Below, one piece after another: positions 8,903 through 16,703 of a stretch of 64,000 nt of DNA. The notes beneath the pieces are model-generated. The model was not told where the DNA came from. It saw only the letters and a program-made list of their open reading frames with translations, and did not search any database. Where the stretch lies: contig JAIEQI010000033.1 of assembly GCA_019747875.1 (NCBI GenBank), forward strand, positions 24,246 through 88,245, read 5' to 3'. Source of the stretch: Candidatus Obscuribacterales bacterium. Lineage in GTDB: Bacteria > Cyanobacteriota > Vampirovibrionia > Obscuribacterales > Obscuribacteraceae. The translations under genes were made by a program, and so were the position numbers. Numbering within the stretch: position 1 is the stretch's first letter; the number at the start of each line of letters is the position of its first letter.

Positions 8903-9107
8903 GCGGGTCGGAGCAGGCATTAGCGATCTTGCCACATAGCGTTCTTTATTCTACGGCATTTTTTCAAAGCCGCAGTCGTTGAAATGGTTCTTTTAAGCGG
9001 CGCTACATGGCGATCCCCTACATCTCCGTCAATTTCAGGCTTTGGGAAATGCCTACAAAAACTTCAGTTCTGACAAATAAAGACTTCGAATTCCTCAGAC
9101 CTTCAAT

Positions 9108-9815
9108 TCAAATTATCTTTTGCAGTTTTACTCCGCTCATTTTGCGATCGAGAATCTTCTTGCAAAGTTGAACGATGTAAGCACCAGCTTCTAGTGGAGG
9201 CGTGCCAGCTGCATGGATATTCGATACTACAGTTCGATCCGAACTAATGGTGTGTGGTCCAGGATTGTAAGTGATGTAAGCGCTGAGGCTGGTCGCAGAA
9301 CTCAGACCAGGACGTTCGCCAATTAAATTCAAAGCTATCTTTGCACTGACGTGATGAGCTATCTGATCTGCAATTGCAACCCTGCCATAATGCACAATTA
9401 CTGGGGCGCCGAAACTGATATTCTCCAGTTCAAGACCATCTTTTAGGATTGGCAATAAGTCTGGAATGTTGGCTTCGACAGCGGCGGCGGAAAGTCCATC
9501 AGAGACTACTATTTGCACATCCACATTCTTAGTTAGACCGTTCAATTTTTTTAGTTCCGCTTCGCTTGCTTTTTTACCTTTTGGCGGATTCAAAATGAAA
9601 TCGGTTCGGTCTGTGCAAAGCGTAGTCAAAGTCTGGCTACCTTCCTTTGCGCTAAGATTTCTAATGAACTCTTCTGAAAGTTCACTGTAAACAGCATCGC
9701 GTGCCCTTGCATGGTCTGCTCTAAATTGGAGCACTGTTTTTGTGAGTGGACGAGCACCAGATCGCCCGACGGCCAGCCGTGCTGGGCTTATTTCTTTAAG
9801 TTCTTTACTATCCAT
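9108..9815 (-). CDS. eutC: Ethanolamine ammonia-lyase small subunit EutC
   Basis: The small (beta) subunit of adenosylcobalamin-dependent ethanolamine ammonia-lyase, which converts ethanolamine to acetaldehyde and ammonia. The 235-residue protein carries the family's N-terminal signature ARLAVGRSGARPLTKT followed by FRADHARARDAV, and the central VIVHYGRVAIADQI and GERPGLSSATSLSAYI blocks that contact cobalamin and the large subunit. It is shorter than the enterobacterial protein mainly at the N-terminus, as in many non-enteric homologues. It is transcribed away from eutB across a 187-nt shared upstream region, which is unusual since eutB and eutC are normally adjacent and co-directional. Confidence 0.92.
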   Translation of the reverse strand: MDSKELKEISPARLAVGRSGARPLTKTVLQFRADHARARDAVYSELSEEFIRNLSAKEGSQTLTTLCTDRTDFILNPPKGKKASEAELKKLNGLTKNVDVQIVVSDGLSAAAVEANIPDLLPILKDGLELENISFGAPVIVHYGRVAIADQIAHHVSAKIALNLIGERPGLSSATSLSAYITYNPGPHTISSDRTVVSNIHAAGTPPLEAGAYIVQLCKKILDRKMSGVKLQKII

Positions 9816-10002
9816 TGTTCTTTCGTGTCGGGCGGTTGCATGAAACTAGTAGCAGGAGATCTTAACATAGCAGCCACTTCTCATGTGTCGGTGCGCTGTC
9901 TGTGCTCCCGTCGCTTCGTTCCAGCGGGACTGGATGGCGAATGGTTAGATTGGAAGGTACAATAGGACGGTCACAAGCGCGCGGCTAGCAAGGTCAATCA
10001 CA
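9816..10002. promoter_or_regulatory. Divergent upstream region of eutC and eutB
   Basis: A 187-nt gap between the divergent eutC and eutB starts, so it must hold promoters for both strands. AAGG sits nine bases before the eutB ATG as a ribosome binding site. A GC-rich imperfect inverted repeat lies at about 9900-9930 (CGTCGCTTCGTTCCAGCGGGA). I see no convincing cobalamin riboswitch core and no strong sigma-70 boxes. The regulator is unknown and is not encoded nearby. Confidence 0.4.
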
Positions 10003-11385
10003 ATGAATCTTTCAACGACACTAGGGAACGAGAAGTTTTCCTTTGCTTCGATCAAAGAGATTTTGGCGAAAGCCAATGAAAAGAAATCCGGTGATGTCTT
10101 AGCGGGAATCGCTGCCCAAACTGAGCTCGAGCGAGTGGCGGCCAAACAAGTTTTGTCTGAGTTGACCTTACAGGAGCTTCGCGAGAATCCCGTTCTGGAG
10201 TACGAGAAAGACGAAATTACCCGATTCATCGATGACGGAATCGACCCGAAATCGTTCGACAAAATCAAGAACTGGAGCGTTGCCGAGTTGCGCGAGTTTC
10301 TGCTAGATGCAGACACGGACAGCGAAGATATTGAAGAAGTTCGCTATGGATTGACCGGCGAAATGGCTGCTGCTGTTTGCAAAATTATGTCGAATCTTGA
10401 TTTGATGACGGCGGCGAAAAAGGCCGTTGTGCTATCAAAAGCGAAGACGACATTGGGTCTGCCCGGCGTTCTCGCGGCACGCCTGCAACCAAATCATCCA
10501 AGTGATTCCATTGCTGGAATTAACGCCTCGATTTTCGAAGGATTGTCCTATGGCATAGGCGATGCTGTTATCGGTATCAACCCTGTTTGTGATACAGCGG
10601 AGTCCGTTGGACGCTTACTTCATGCCACCGATAGGATTATTGAACATCTTTCTTTGCCGACGCAAAATTGCATCTTGAGTCACGTCACAACGCAAATGAA
10701 AGCAATTGAAAATGGTGCACCAGCCGGACTGATTTTCCAAAGCATTGCTGGTTCGGAGACAGCTAATTCTGCTTTCGGAATCACGCTCGACATGCTGAGA
10801 GAAGCTGATGATCTCGGTAGCAAAAAATGCAAAGTCGATGGCGGCAGTTACATGTATTTTGAAACAGGTCAGGGCAGCGAGTTGTCTTCTCGTTCACATA
10901 ATGATGCTGATCAAGTTACTCTCGAAGCTCGCTGTTATGCATTTGCGCGAAGGTTCAAGCCCTTCCTCGTAAATGATGTTGTTGGCTTCATTGGCCCCGA
11001 GTATCTTGCGGACGGTCGTCAAATGATTCGGGCCGGATTGGAAGATCACTTCATGGGCAAACTCCTCGGGGTGCCTATGGGCATTGATGCTTGCTATACC
11101 AACCACATGGATGCCGATCAGAACGATCTCGAAAACCTAACCGTTCTTTTGGTTGCATCTGGAGTGAACTATTTCATGGGCGTGCCGATGGGTGATGATG
11201 TTATGTTGAGTTATCAATCCAGCAGCTATCACGATGTGGCTTCCCTGAGGGAACTCATGGGCTGCCGTCCTGCTCCTGAATTTGAGATCTGGCTTGAAGA
11301 GAACGGGCTGATGGCCAATGGCAAATTGACAGAACGTGCGGGCAATTCGAAAGTGATCAACGACTTGTGTGTCGCTTTGCGATGA
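10003..11385 (+). CDS. eutB: Ethanolamine ammonia-lyase large subunit EutB
   Basis: The catalytic large subunit of ethanolamine ammonia-lyase. The 460-residue length matches the family. Recognisable blocks include FASIKEILAKANEKKSGD at the N-terminus, the TIM-barrel segment AVIGINPVCDTAESV, the substrate/cobalamin region DQNDLENLTVLL near residue 365, and VPMGDDVMLSYQSSSYHD near residue 395. Together with eutC and eutA it makes a minimal, cytosolic-type ethanolamine pathway: no shell proteins, aldehyde dehydrogenase eutE or alcohol dehydrogenase eutG lie nearby, so acetaldehyde must be handled by enzymes elsewhere. It is read divergently from eutC, and AAGG lies nine bases before the ATG. Confidence 0.94.
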   Translation: MNLSTTLGNEKFSFASIKEILAKANEKKSGDVLAGIAAQTELERVAAKQVLSELTLQELRENPVLEYEKDEITRFIDDGIDPKSFDKIKNWSVAELREFLLDADTDSEDIEEVRYGLTGEMAAAVCKIMSNLDLMTAAKKAVVLSKAKTTLGLPGVLAARLQPNHPSDSIAGINASIFEGLSYGIGDAVIGINPVCDTAESVGRLLHATDRIIEHLSLPTQNCILSHVTTQMKAIENGAPAGLIFQSIAGSETANSAFGITLDMLREADDLGSKKCKVDGGSYMYFETGQGSELSSRSHNDADQVTLEARCYAFARRFKPFLVNDVVGFIGPEYLADGRQMIRAGLEDHFMGKLLGVPMGIDACYTNHMDADQNDLENLTVLLVASGVNYFMGVPMGDDVMLSYQSSSYHDVASLRELMGCRPAPEFEIWLEENGLMANGKLTERAGNSKVINDLCVALR

Positions 11386-11489
11386 TTTAGTTTGCTGTGC
11401 AGTTCTAAAAAAACACCCCTATATTGTCCGCAATACACTAGAATAAGGTTCAGCAAGCGTCGCTGACCAAAACGTCTGCAAACTAAGGA

Positions 11490-12413
11490 ATGAACAAGTT
11501 TAAGCCCAGCCTTAATCGGACCATCAAAAGCAGTCTTCTCCTTCTTGCTGCTATCTGCACGGTGTTGCCAAGCTCAAGTTTGGCGGCAGAAGGTGACTAC
11601 CATTTTGGTCGGGCTATGCAATATGAGATGGCCGGAAACGTTGATGCTGCCATCGCTGAGTATCGGCGGGGATTGAAGCAATCGCCTGATTCGGTTGATG
11701 GTCACACACGCTTGGGGACATTGCTTCTGGACGAGGAAGGCGATGTTGATGGCGCTATTTCTCAGTTCGTGACAGCCTTAACGATTGATCCAAATTGCAA
11801 TTTCTGCCAGTCTCGCCTGGATGAAGCTGTCGTCCGCAAGAACGCAAGTGTTCGGGAGGGCATAAATCGTGGCAACGATTTTTACAGAGCTGGACAATTG
11901 GCGCGTTCCGCTGCTGCCTACCGCATCGCCATTCAAGCAGATCCAAACGATGCCGAAGCTAGAAACTGTCTGGCCTGGACCTTATATAGGATGGGCAAGC
12001 TTGAGGATGCTCTGGCTGAGGTAAAGGAAGCTCTTAGATTAAAACCGGAAGAGCCTGAGTACGTAAACACTTTGGCGTGCGTCCAGTTCGATTCCGGCAA
12101 TGTAGACCAGGCAATCGCCAGTTTTAAGAAGGCGATCCTGAAAAGCAAAAACCCGAACCCGGCAGACTTTTATGGTTTGGCGATCTCTTTCCTTTCTAAA
12201 GGGGACGAAGCCAACTCCATCAAGAATTTCAAAGAGGCGGTTAAGTCAGACCCAAATTACACCAATGCCTCCTATTTGCGGGACAAGATAGGAATGTCGG
12301 TGCATACGCTGGCTCTTCATGACAAACTGGTCTCAATCAGTGGCAACCTGGAAGAGCTCCTTAAGCAAAAACCGGAAACCGATGCGCAGAAGCAATCGGG
12401 AGTGGGTAAGTAA
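11490..12413 (+). CDS. Exported TPR-repeat protein
   Basis: A 307-residue protein with a signal peptide (basic start, hydrophobic LLLLAAICTVLPSS, cleavage near SLAAEG). From about residue 35 onward come at least six tetratricopeptide repeats, e.g. GDVDGAISQFVTALTIDPNC, AGQLARSAAAYRIAIQADPN, GKLEDALAEVKEALRLKPEE, GNVDQAIASFKKAILKSK and GDEANSIKNFKEAVKSDPN. TPRs are protein-protein scaffolds; no catalytic domain is present. It is probably periplasmic. It follows eutB by about 100 nt, but a functional link to ethanolamine use is not supported by the sequence. Confidence 0.8.
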   Translation: MNKFKPSLNRTIKSSLLLLAAICTVLPSSSLAAEGDYHFGRAMQYEMAGNVDAAIAEYRRGLKQSPDSVDGHTRLGTLLLDEEGDVDGAISQFVTALTIDPNCNFCQSRLDEAVVRKNASVREGINRGNDFYRAGQLARSAAAYRIAIQADPNDAEARNCLAWTLYRMGKLEDALAEVKEALRLKPEEPEYVNTLACVQFDSGNVDQAIASFKKAILKSKNPNPADFYGLAISFLSKGDEANSIKNFKEAVKSDPNYTNASYLRDKIGMSVHTLALHDKLVSISGNLEELLKQKPETDAQKQSGVGK

Positions 12414-12511
12414 TAGTTAAGGTTCGACTTGGCTGTCCATTTGAACTTTTTTCTTGCAGATTTCGTCATACAAGATAAACGGCCGAAATTATTCTCCTCA
12501 TGAGGTTGCGT

Positions 12512-13234
12512 ATGAAAAAATTGAGTCGCTACGGCATTGTGCTCGGGCTTATGGCTGGAGTAGGTACGCTTATGCCTGCTTTCACCCAGGAAGGTCCGCC
12601 CCCAGGGCCCGAGACTGAACTTATGGAAAGCGTTGATATTGCAATTGAGAATGCCCCACCACCCTTCCCGGGAATGCCAGGGATGGGAGGAGAGATGCCA
12701 GGACCAGGCATGCCGATACCATTTACGATGCCTCTTCCGCCTCCACCTGGCGGTGACGGTGCCGGTCCAGAGGATGTGATTGCGTTCCATCATGGTGGCA
12801 GTGACGTGATGTTGCTTCGCGCGCTCACCGATAGTTCCTTTTCCGATGAGCAATTGGAAAAGATGTACCAGATCAAGTCTGACTTCCAAGATAAATCTGG
12901 ACCGAAGTTTGTAGAAGTGATGTCACTCGAGCGTAATTTGAGAGATTTGCTTACGCAACCAGAATTTGACAAATCGAAAGCCCAGTCTTTGCAGAACAAG
13001 ATCAACTCAGCAAAAGCTGATTTGGCCAATATGCGTTTGGATGAGCGTATGTCACTACTGGCGGTGCTAACCCCGGAACAACGCAAGGAAGTTCGCCACA
13101 ACTACATCAAGCGAGCAGATTTCGGCATGGCTGGAATGCGCATGATGAAATGGAAGCACAAAGGCATGCGTCGCCATGGCGGACCCGGTGGACCTGGCTG
13201 CCCGGCGGGCGGCCCAGGCGCGGACAAGAAGTAA
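12512..13234 (+). CDS. Spy/CpxP-like periplasmic protein with Pro/Gly/Met-rich flanks
   Basis: A 240-residue exported protein. I choose ATG 12512 (MKKLSRYGIVLG) because GAGG lies six bases before it, in preference to the ATG at 12500. A signal peptide ends around residue 25. A low-complexity Pro-Gly-Met segment follows (residues 30-85). The core (residues about 100-190) is helical with SDEQLEKMYQIKSDFQD and LTPEQRKEVRHNYIKR, the LTxxQ-type motif of Spy/CpxP/Zra proteins, which bind unfolded proteins or metals in the periplasm. The tail is rich in Met, His and Gly (GMRMMKWKHKGMRRHGG), compatible with metal binding. The specific role is inferred. Confidence 0.7.
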   Translation: MKKLSRYGIVLGLMAGVGTLMPAFTQEGPPPGPETELMESVDIAIENAPPPFPGMPGMGGEMPGPGMPIPFTMPLPPPPGGDGAGPEDVIAFHHGGSDVMLLRALTDSSFSDEQLEKMYQIKSDFQDKSGPKFVEVMSLERNLRDLLTQPEFDKSKAQSLQNKINSAKADLANMRLDERMSLLAVLTPEQRKEVRHNYIKRADFGMAGMRMMKWKHKGMRRHGGPGGPGCPAGGPGADKK

Positions 13235-13652
13235 TCGCTAATTAGATCAAAGGCGATTTTCAGTTCCGGTTTATCGGCAATTTGTTGCTGTCGGCTGAAT
13301 CAAGTCTAAAGACTACCCCGAATCAAGCATAAAAGCTTGCGCTCAGATCGTCGAATCGCGAGCGCGAACCAGCTGCTGTGAAATCTTCTAATGCACAAAA
13401 GCGTTAGAAAAACGCTAGTGCAATATTTTTGCGGCGCAGGCTCAAGGGTTTCAATGCGCTCGACTTGCGCGCTTGCCTTTTGACACTCTGAAATTAATAA
13501 TCATTCCTGCCGAGAGTTCAAGTGATTTTGCAAGGTTTTTGCAAGACGAGTGATTCATATTTGCAAAGGACATGGAGAAGTGCGCTTCATTAATGCAAGC
13601 ATAACTAACATCAATGCCAAAGTGTCTTAGGGAAACGAATAAGGTAAAAGAA
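13235..13652. other. Intergenic region without recognised gene
   Basis: About 418 nt between the Spy-like gene and the small lipoprotein. It contains short imperfect inverted repeats (for example CAAGCATAAAAGCTTG near 13325-13340) and A/T-rich patches near 13490-13600 that may carry the lipoprotein promoter. No ORF with plausible coding character and no RNA gene was recognised. Confidence 0.5.
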
Positions 13653-13895
13653 ATGAGCTATAAGAATCTCGTTATCATTAGCTGTATAGCTATCATAACT
13701 GGACTTTCCGGCTGCGGGCAGGCTGACACAGCGTCCAATGATAACGCTGGGAATGAGTCCGGCAGCTCAGAACAAACAACAACTGTTACCACCGAGACGA
13801 CAACTGAAACGTCGGAAGCGAGCGAACCCGAAAAGGACGAGGCGCCGGCTGAAGCTCCCAAGACTTCAAGTAACCGAAAAAAGAAAAAGCAATGA
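13653..13895 (+). CDS. Small Glu/Thr-rich lipoprotein
   Basis: An 80-residue predicted lipoprotein. ATG 13653 (MSYKNLVIISCIA) gives a proper signal sequence ending in the lipobox LSGC, so Cys about residue 21 would be lipidated. The start at 13614 would add an unneeded hydrophilic leader. The mature part is low complexity: Ser, Thr and Glu runs, then Glu/Ala/Pro, ending in a strongly basic NRKKKKQ. This suggests a flexible envelope tether rather than an enzyme. A strong terminator follows immediately, so it is transcribed alone. Confidence 0.7.
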   Translation: MSYKNLVIISCIAIITGLSGCGQADTASNDNAGNESGSSEQTTTVTTETTTETSEASEPEKDEAPAEAPKTSSNRKKKKQ

Positions 13896-13911
13896 TTTTT
13901 TTTCACCGCAT

Positions 13912-13947
13912 GCTCCCTACCAGAATCGTCTCCGGTAGGGAGCTTTT
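13912..13947 (+). terminator. Rho-independent terminator of the lipoprotein gene
   Basis: A perfect 10-bp stem, GCTCCCTACC (13912-13921) with GGTAGGGAGC (13934-13943), 12-nt loop, followed by TTTTG. It lies 17 nt after the stop codon. Confidence 0.85.
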
Positions 13948-14068
13948 GTATTCTCAAAAATTAGGCTATCAGAATCGCTTCGCAGCAGTCTTGCACACCG
14001 TGACAGTCTGACTAAGCAAGGTGTGGCTGATCTAACTTATCCCAAAAAGAAGGGAATGAGCGTCAAAA

Positions 14069-14380
14069 ATGAATGTCTGGCTTCAATTTTTTTTGTGCGC
14101 CGGCGCCATCTTCTACGCCGGTAGCAAGCTAACACATATTGCCGATGACATAAGCGAAAGAACCGGTTTAGGAAGAAGCTGGATTGGACTAATATTGCTG
14201 GCAACAATCACGTCCTTACCTGAACTAATTACAGGCATCTCTGCTGTGCGGCTAAACGATCTGCCAGACATAAACTGGATCGCATTTCGACCAAGACCTA
14301 CAGTACAAAGCCACTATCACTCTTTGTGGGCTTTGACCAATATGATTGCAGATTCTGCTAATCTAGAGCGAGTTGGATAA
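14069..14380 (+). pseudogene. N-terminal remnant of a sodium/calcium exchanger-family protein
   Basis: A 103-residue frame. Residues 1-68 read like the first repeat of CaCA-family cation antiporters: a hydrophobic start, AGSKLTHIADDISERTGLG, then WIGLILLATITSLPELITGISAVRLNDLPDI, which contains the family's alpha-repeat 'TSLPEL' motif. After residue 68 the resemblance stops abruptly. The rest is unrelated and a stop follows, whereas family members exceed 300 residues. I saw no continuation in another frame downstream, so a deletion rather than a simple frameshift is likely. It could still be translated as a small membrane protein. Confidence 0.6.
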
Positions 14381-14443
14381 GCGGCTGCGACTTTCTTTCG
14401 AGAGTAGTATTACTGCCTCAATACTCGTTGTAGGTGAGCACTA

Positions 14444-15112
14444 GTGAAAGTACTATTGGCAGAAGATGATGATTACTTGGCATCGGCACTGGTGCTTGCG
14501 CTTCAAAGGAAGAGCTATACAGTGGAAACCGTGCGCCATGGTGACCAAATCCTTCCCACAATACAGCTCTCCGCTTTTGACATCGTTTTATTGGATCTTG
14601 GCTTACCAGGTCTGGATGGTACTGATGCATTGGAGCAGATTCGAAGCAAAGGTATTGAATTGCCGGTGATCATTATAACGGCGCGTGATCGCGTCGAAGA
14701 CAGAATCAATGGATTAGACCTTGGTGCCAACGATTACCTCATTAAACCGTTTGATTTCGGAGAGCTTGAAGCTCGAATGCGAGCGGTTCTTCGAAAAAGC
14801 AAATGGCGTAATCAGCTAGAACTCGAGTTTGGTTCCTTGAAGCTGAATACTAATAGCGGATGTTTGACTCTAAATAACCAAACGGTAGAACTCACTCCAA
14901 AAGAATCAGCGATCTTGAAATGTTTAATGTCCAGAAGTGGTGCTGTTGTGAGCAAGAGAGTCCTGATCGAGCAGGTATCTGATTGGACCGACGAGTCAAC
15001 TGAGAACGCTGTAGAAATAATTATCCATCGGCTGCGCAAGAAGCTTGAAAAATCAGATGTATCAATCTCGACGGTGCGTGGATTCGGTTACATTTTAGAA
15101 GAAGAAAAGTGA
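14444..15112 (+). CDS. OmpR-family response regulator
   Basis: A 222-residue two-component response regulator with a GTG start. The receiver domain (1-120) has the acidic pair at EDDD (residues 7-10), phospho-acceptor Asp51 in LLDLGLPGLDG, Thr near residue 79 (IIITARD) and Lys near residue 101 (YLIKPFD). The C-terminal winged helix (about 128-220) shows ELTPKESAILKCLMSRSG and the recognition segment VEIIIHRLRKKL, then TVRGFGY. The stop overlaps the start of the kinase gene (TGATG), so the two are translationally coupled. The closest named architecture is TctD/QseB-like; the signal is unknown. Confidence 0.92.
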   Translation: MKVLLAEDDDYLASALVLALQRKSYTVETVRHGDQILPTIQLSAFDIVLLDLGLPGLDGTDALEQIRSKGIELPVIIITARDRVEDRINGLDLGANDYLIKPFDFGELEARMRAVLRKSKWRNQLELEFGSLKLNTNSGCLTLNNQTVELTPKESAILKCLMSRSGAVVSKRVLIEQVSDWTDESTENAVEIIIHRLRKKLEKSDVSISTVRGFGYILEEEK

Positions 15113-16497
15113 TGCGAGCTTCGATTAGAAAACAGTTGTTTAGCTTATTCATGCCTATCTTACTGGTATTGCTTGGTACGAGCAGCCTCTTGAGCTATTC
15201 ATTCATATCGCAATTCTCTAGTGATCTGTTCGATAGAAATTTGCTGAATTCAGCAGACTCAATATCCGGACGGGTTAGATTGCGGTCAGGAAAGATAGTT
15301 GCTGATCTGCCGCCTGCAGCGCAGGCAATTTTGAAGAATGACAATTCTGAGAAGTTCTTTTATAGAGTCTTAGATTCGTCTGGAAGAAAGGTCTCCGGCG
15401 ATAATGGTCTGCCGGTGCCAAGCCCGGATCTGCAACTCGATTCTGCGAAAATTTCCACTACAGCTATCTCGGGAGAACGGGTTAGGCTTACCGAAACAAA
15501 AACTCCCGTGGATGGTTCGGAAGGAGAATATGCAATTGTGCAGTTTGCGCAGACCATGAACGGACGAAAGCAATTTCAAGACAAGATATTTCTAAGTGTT
15601 TTTTTTCCTCAAGCTTTACTTGTAATTGTCGGACTTTTTGCTGCCTGGTATGGCGTCAGCAAAATTTTGACTCCCCTTAAATCACTGCAAATGCAGTTAG
15701 CAAAACGTTCTCCTTCCGACTTAAGTCCTCTTGCCGATGAGCAAACGCCGGCTGAAGTTTATCCACTAGTTACGGCTATTAATCAACTTCTTGAACAGTC
15801 AAAGGAAGCAATAAAAACGCATCAACGCTTTATCGCAAATGCAGCCCATCAACTGCGGACGCCATTGGCGGGTCTCAAAACATATTCGAGCATCGGAATT
15901 CAAATGATTGATGCAGAGGAACTCCGGCATATTGTAAAAGAGCTGGATTCCGGAATTGATCGCTCTACCAGGATGGTATCACAATTACCAGCTCTTGCAC
16001 GGACGGAAATCGGGGAGCGACCGATGATAAGGACAAGCACGCCAGTAAACCTGAATGATTTACTGCAAGCGGTGCTTAGTGAAAATGCTCATGAGTCGAT
16101 GCGGCGAAACCTTGAACTTAATTTCGAGCCCCTTGATCGGCCGGCAATTTTGCACGGAGATCCGACTGGTCTACAACATCTCGTCAGCAATTTGATTGAG
16201 AATGCGATGCTCTATACTCCAGAAGAAGGAAAGATTTCGATAACGTTGGACAAGCATGAATCAAACCTGATTTTTGCCGTTACAGATAATGGACCTGGAA
16301 TACCTGAGCCTGAAAGACAAAAAGTATTCGAGAGATTCTACAGGATAAACGGTACGAAAGGGCAAGGCAGTGGTCTCGGGTTGGCAATTGTTCGGGAAGT
16401 AGCGTTGGCACATGGGGCTGTTATAGAAATTGAAAACCCGCCGAGCGGACAAGGAACCACTGTGAGGGTTGTCTTTCCCCTTTCCTCGCATGCTTAA
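15112..16497 (+). CDS. Sensor histidine kinase (TctE/QseC-like)
   Basis: A 462-residue membrane histidine kinase. Two transmembrane helices (about 12-32 and 163-185) flank an extracytoplasmic domain of about 130 residues. Next come a HAMP-like linker, the H-box NAAHQLRTPLAG with the phosphorylated His near residue 246, the N-box NLIENAMLY, and the G boxes DNGPGIPEPE and GSGLGLAIVRE. ATG 15112 overlaps the regulator's TGA; a GTG at 15109 is also possible. The sensor domain resembles the two-component sensor N-terminal domain of TctE-type kinases, often linked to carboxylate or metal sensing, but the ligand is not readable here. Confidence 0.92.
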   Translation: MRASIRKQLFSLFMPILLVLLGTSSLLSYSFISQFSSDLFDRNLLNSADSISGRVRLRSGKIVADLPPAAQAILKNDNSEKFFYRVLDSSGRKVSGDNGLPVPSPDLQLDSAKISTTAISGERVRLTETKTPVDGSEGEYAIVQFAQTMNGRKQFQDKIFLSVFFPQALLVIVGLFAAWYGVSKILTPLKSLQMQLAKRSPSDLSPLADEQTPAEVYPLVTAINQLLEQSKEAIKTHQRFIANAAHQLRTPLAGLKTYSSIGIQMIDAEELRHIVKELDSGIDRSTRMVSQLPALARTEIGERPMIRTSTPVNLNDLLQAVLSENAHESMRRNLELNFEPLDRPAILHGDPTGLQHLVSNLIENAMLYTPEEGKISITLDKHESNLIFAVTDNGPGIPEPERQKVFERFYRINGTKGQGSGLGLAIVREVALAHGAVIEIENPPSGQGTTVRVVFPLSSHA

Positions 16498-16580
16498 AGG
16501 ACTCCATGAACCACAGAGGCAGAGGAATGACAAGTGGCACTGAAGGCATTTTGAAGGCTAGCAGGGGCACAATGATTGGA

Positions 16581-16655
16581 GAGGTTCTCTTGCTCTTATT
16601 CGTTCGTCTCCATTACGATCGATATTAGCTCTTAGACCCCAGTCAAGAGAACCTC
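16581..16655. repeat. 12-bp inverted repeat flanking 51 nt upstream of sulP-like gene
   Basis: GAGGTTCTCTTG (16581-16592) is perfectly inverted as CAAGAGAACCTC (16644-16655). The 75-nt element lies 48 nt before the SulP start. It may be a folded leader of that mRNA, a regulator site with widely spaced half-sites, or the ends of a tiny non-autonomous element; no duplication of flanking bases is obvious. Confidence 0.55.
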
Positions 16656-16703
16656 CGTACTTATTAGGCAAAAAATACATTTCATTCTGAGTGACAGCAA
16701 ACC

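Noticed and set aside
9816..10002. Possible cobalamin riboswitch before the B12-dependent lyase genes
   Set aside because: No recognisable B12-box core or long structured leader; the 187-nt gap is shared by two divergent genes.
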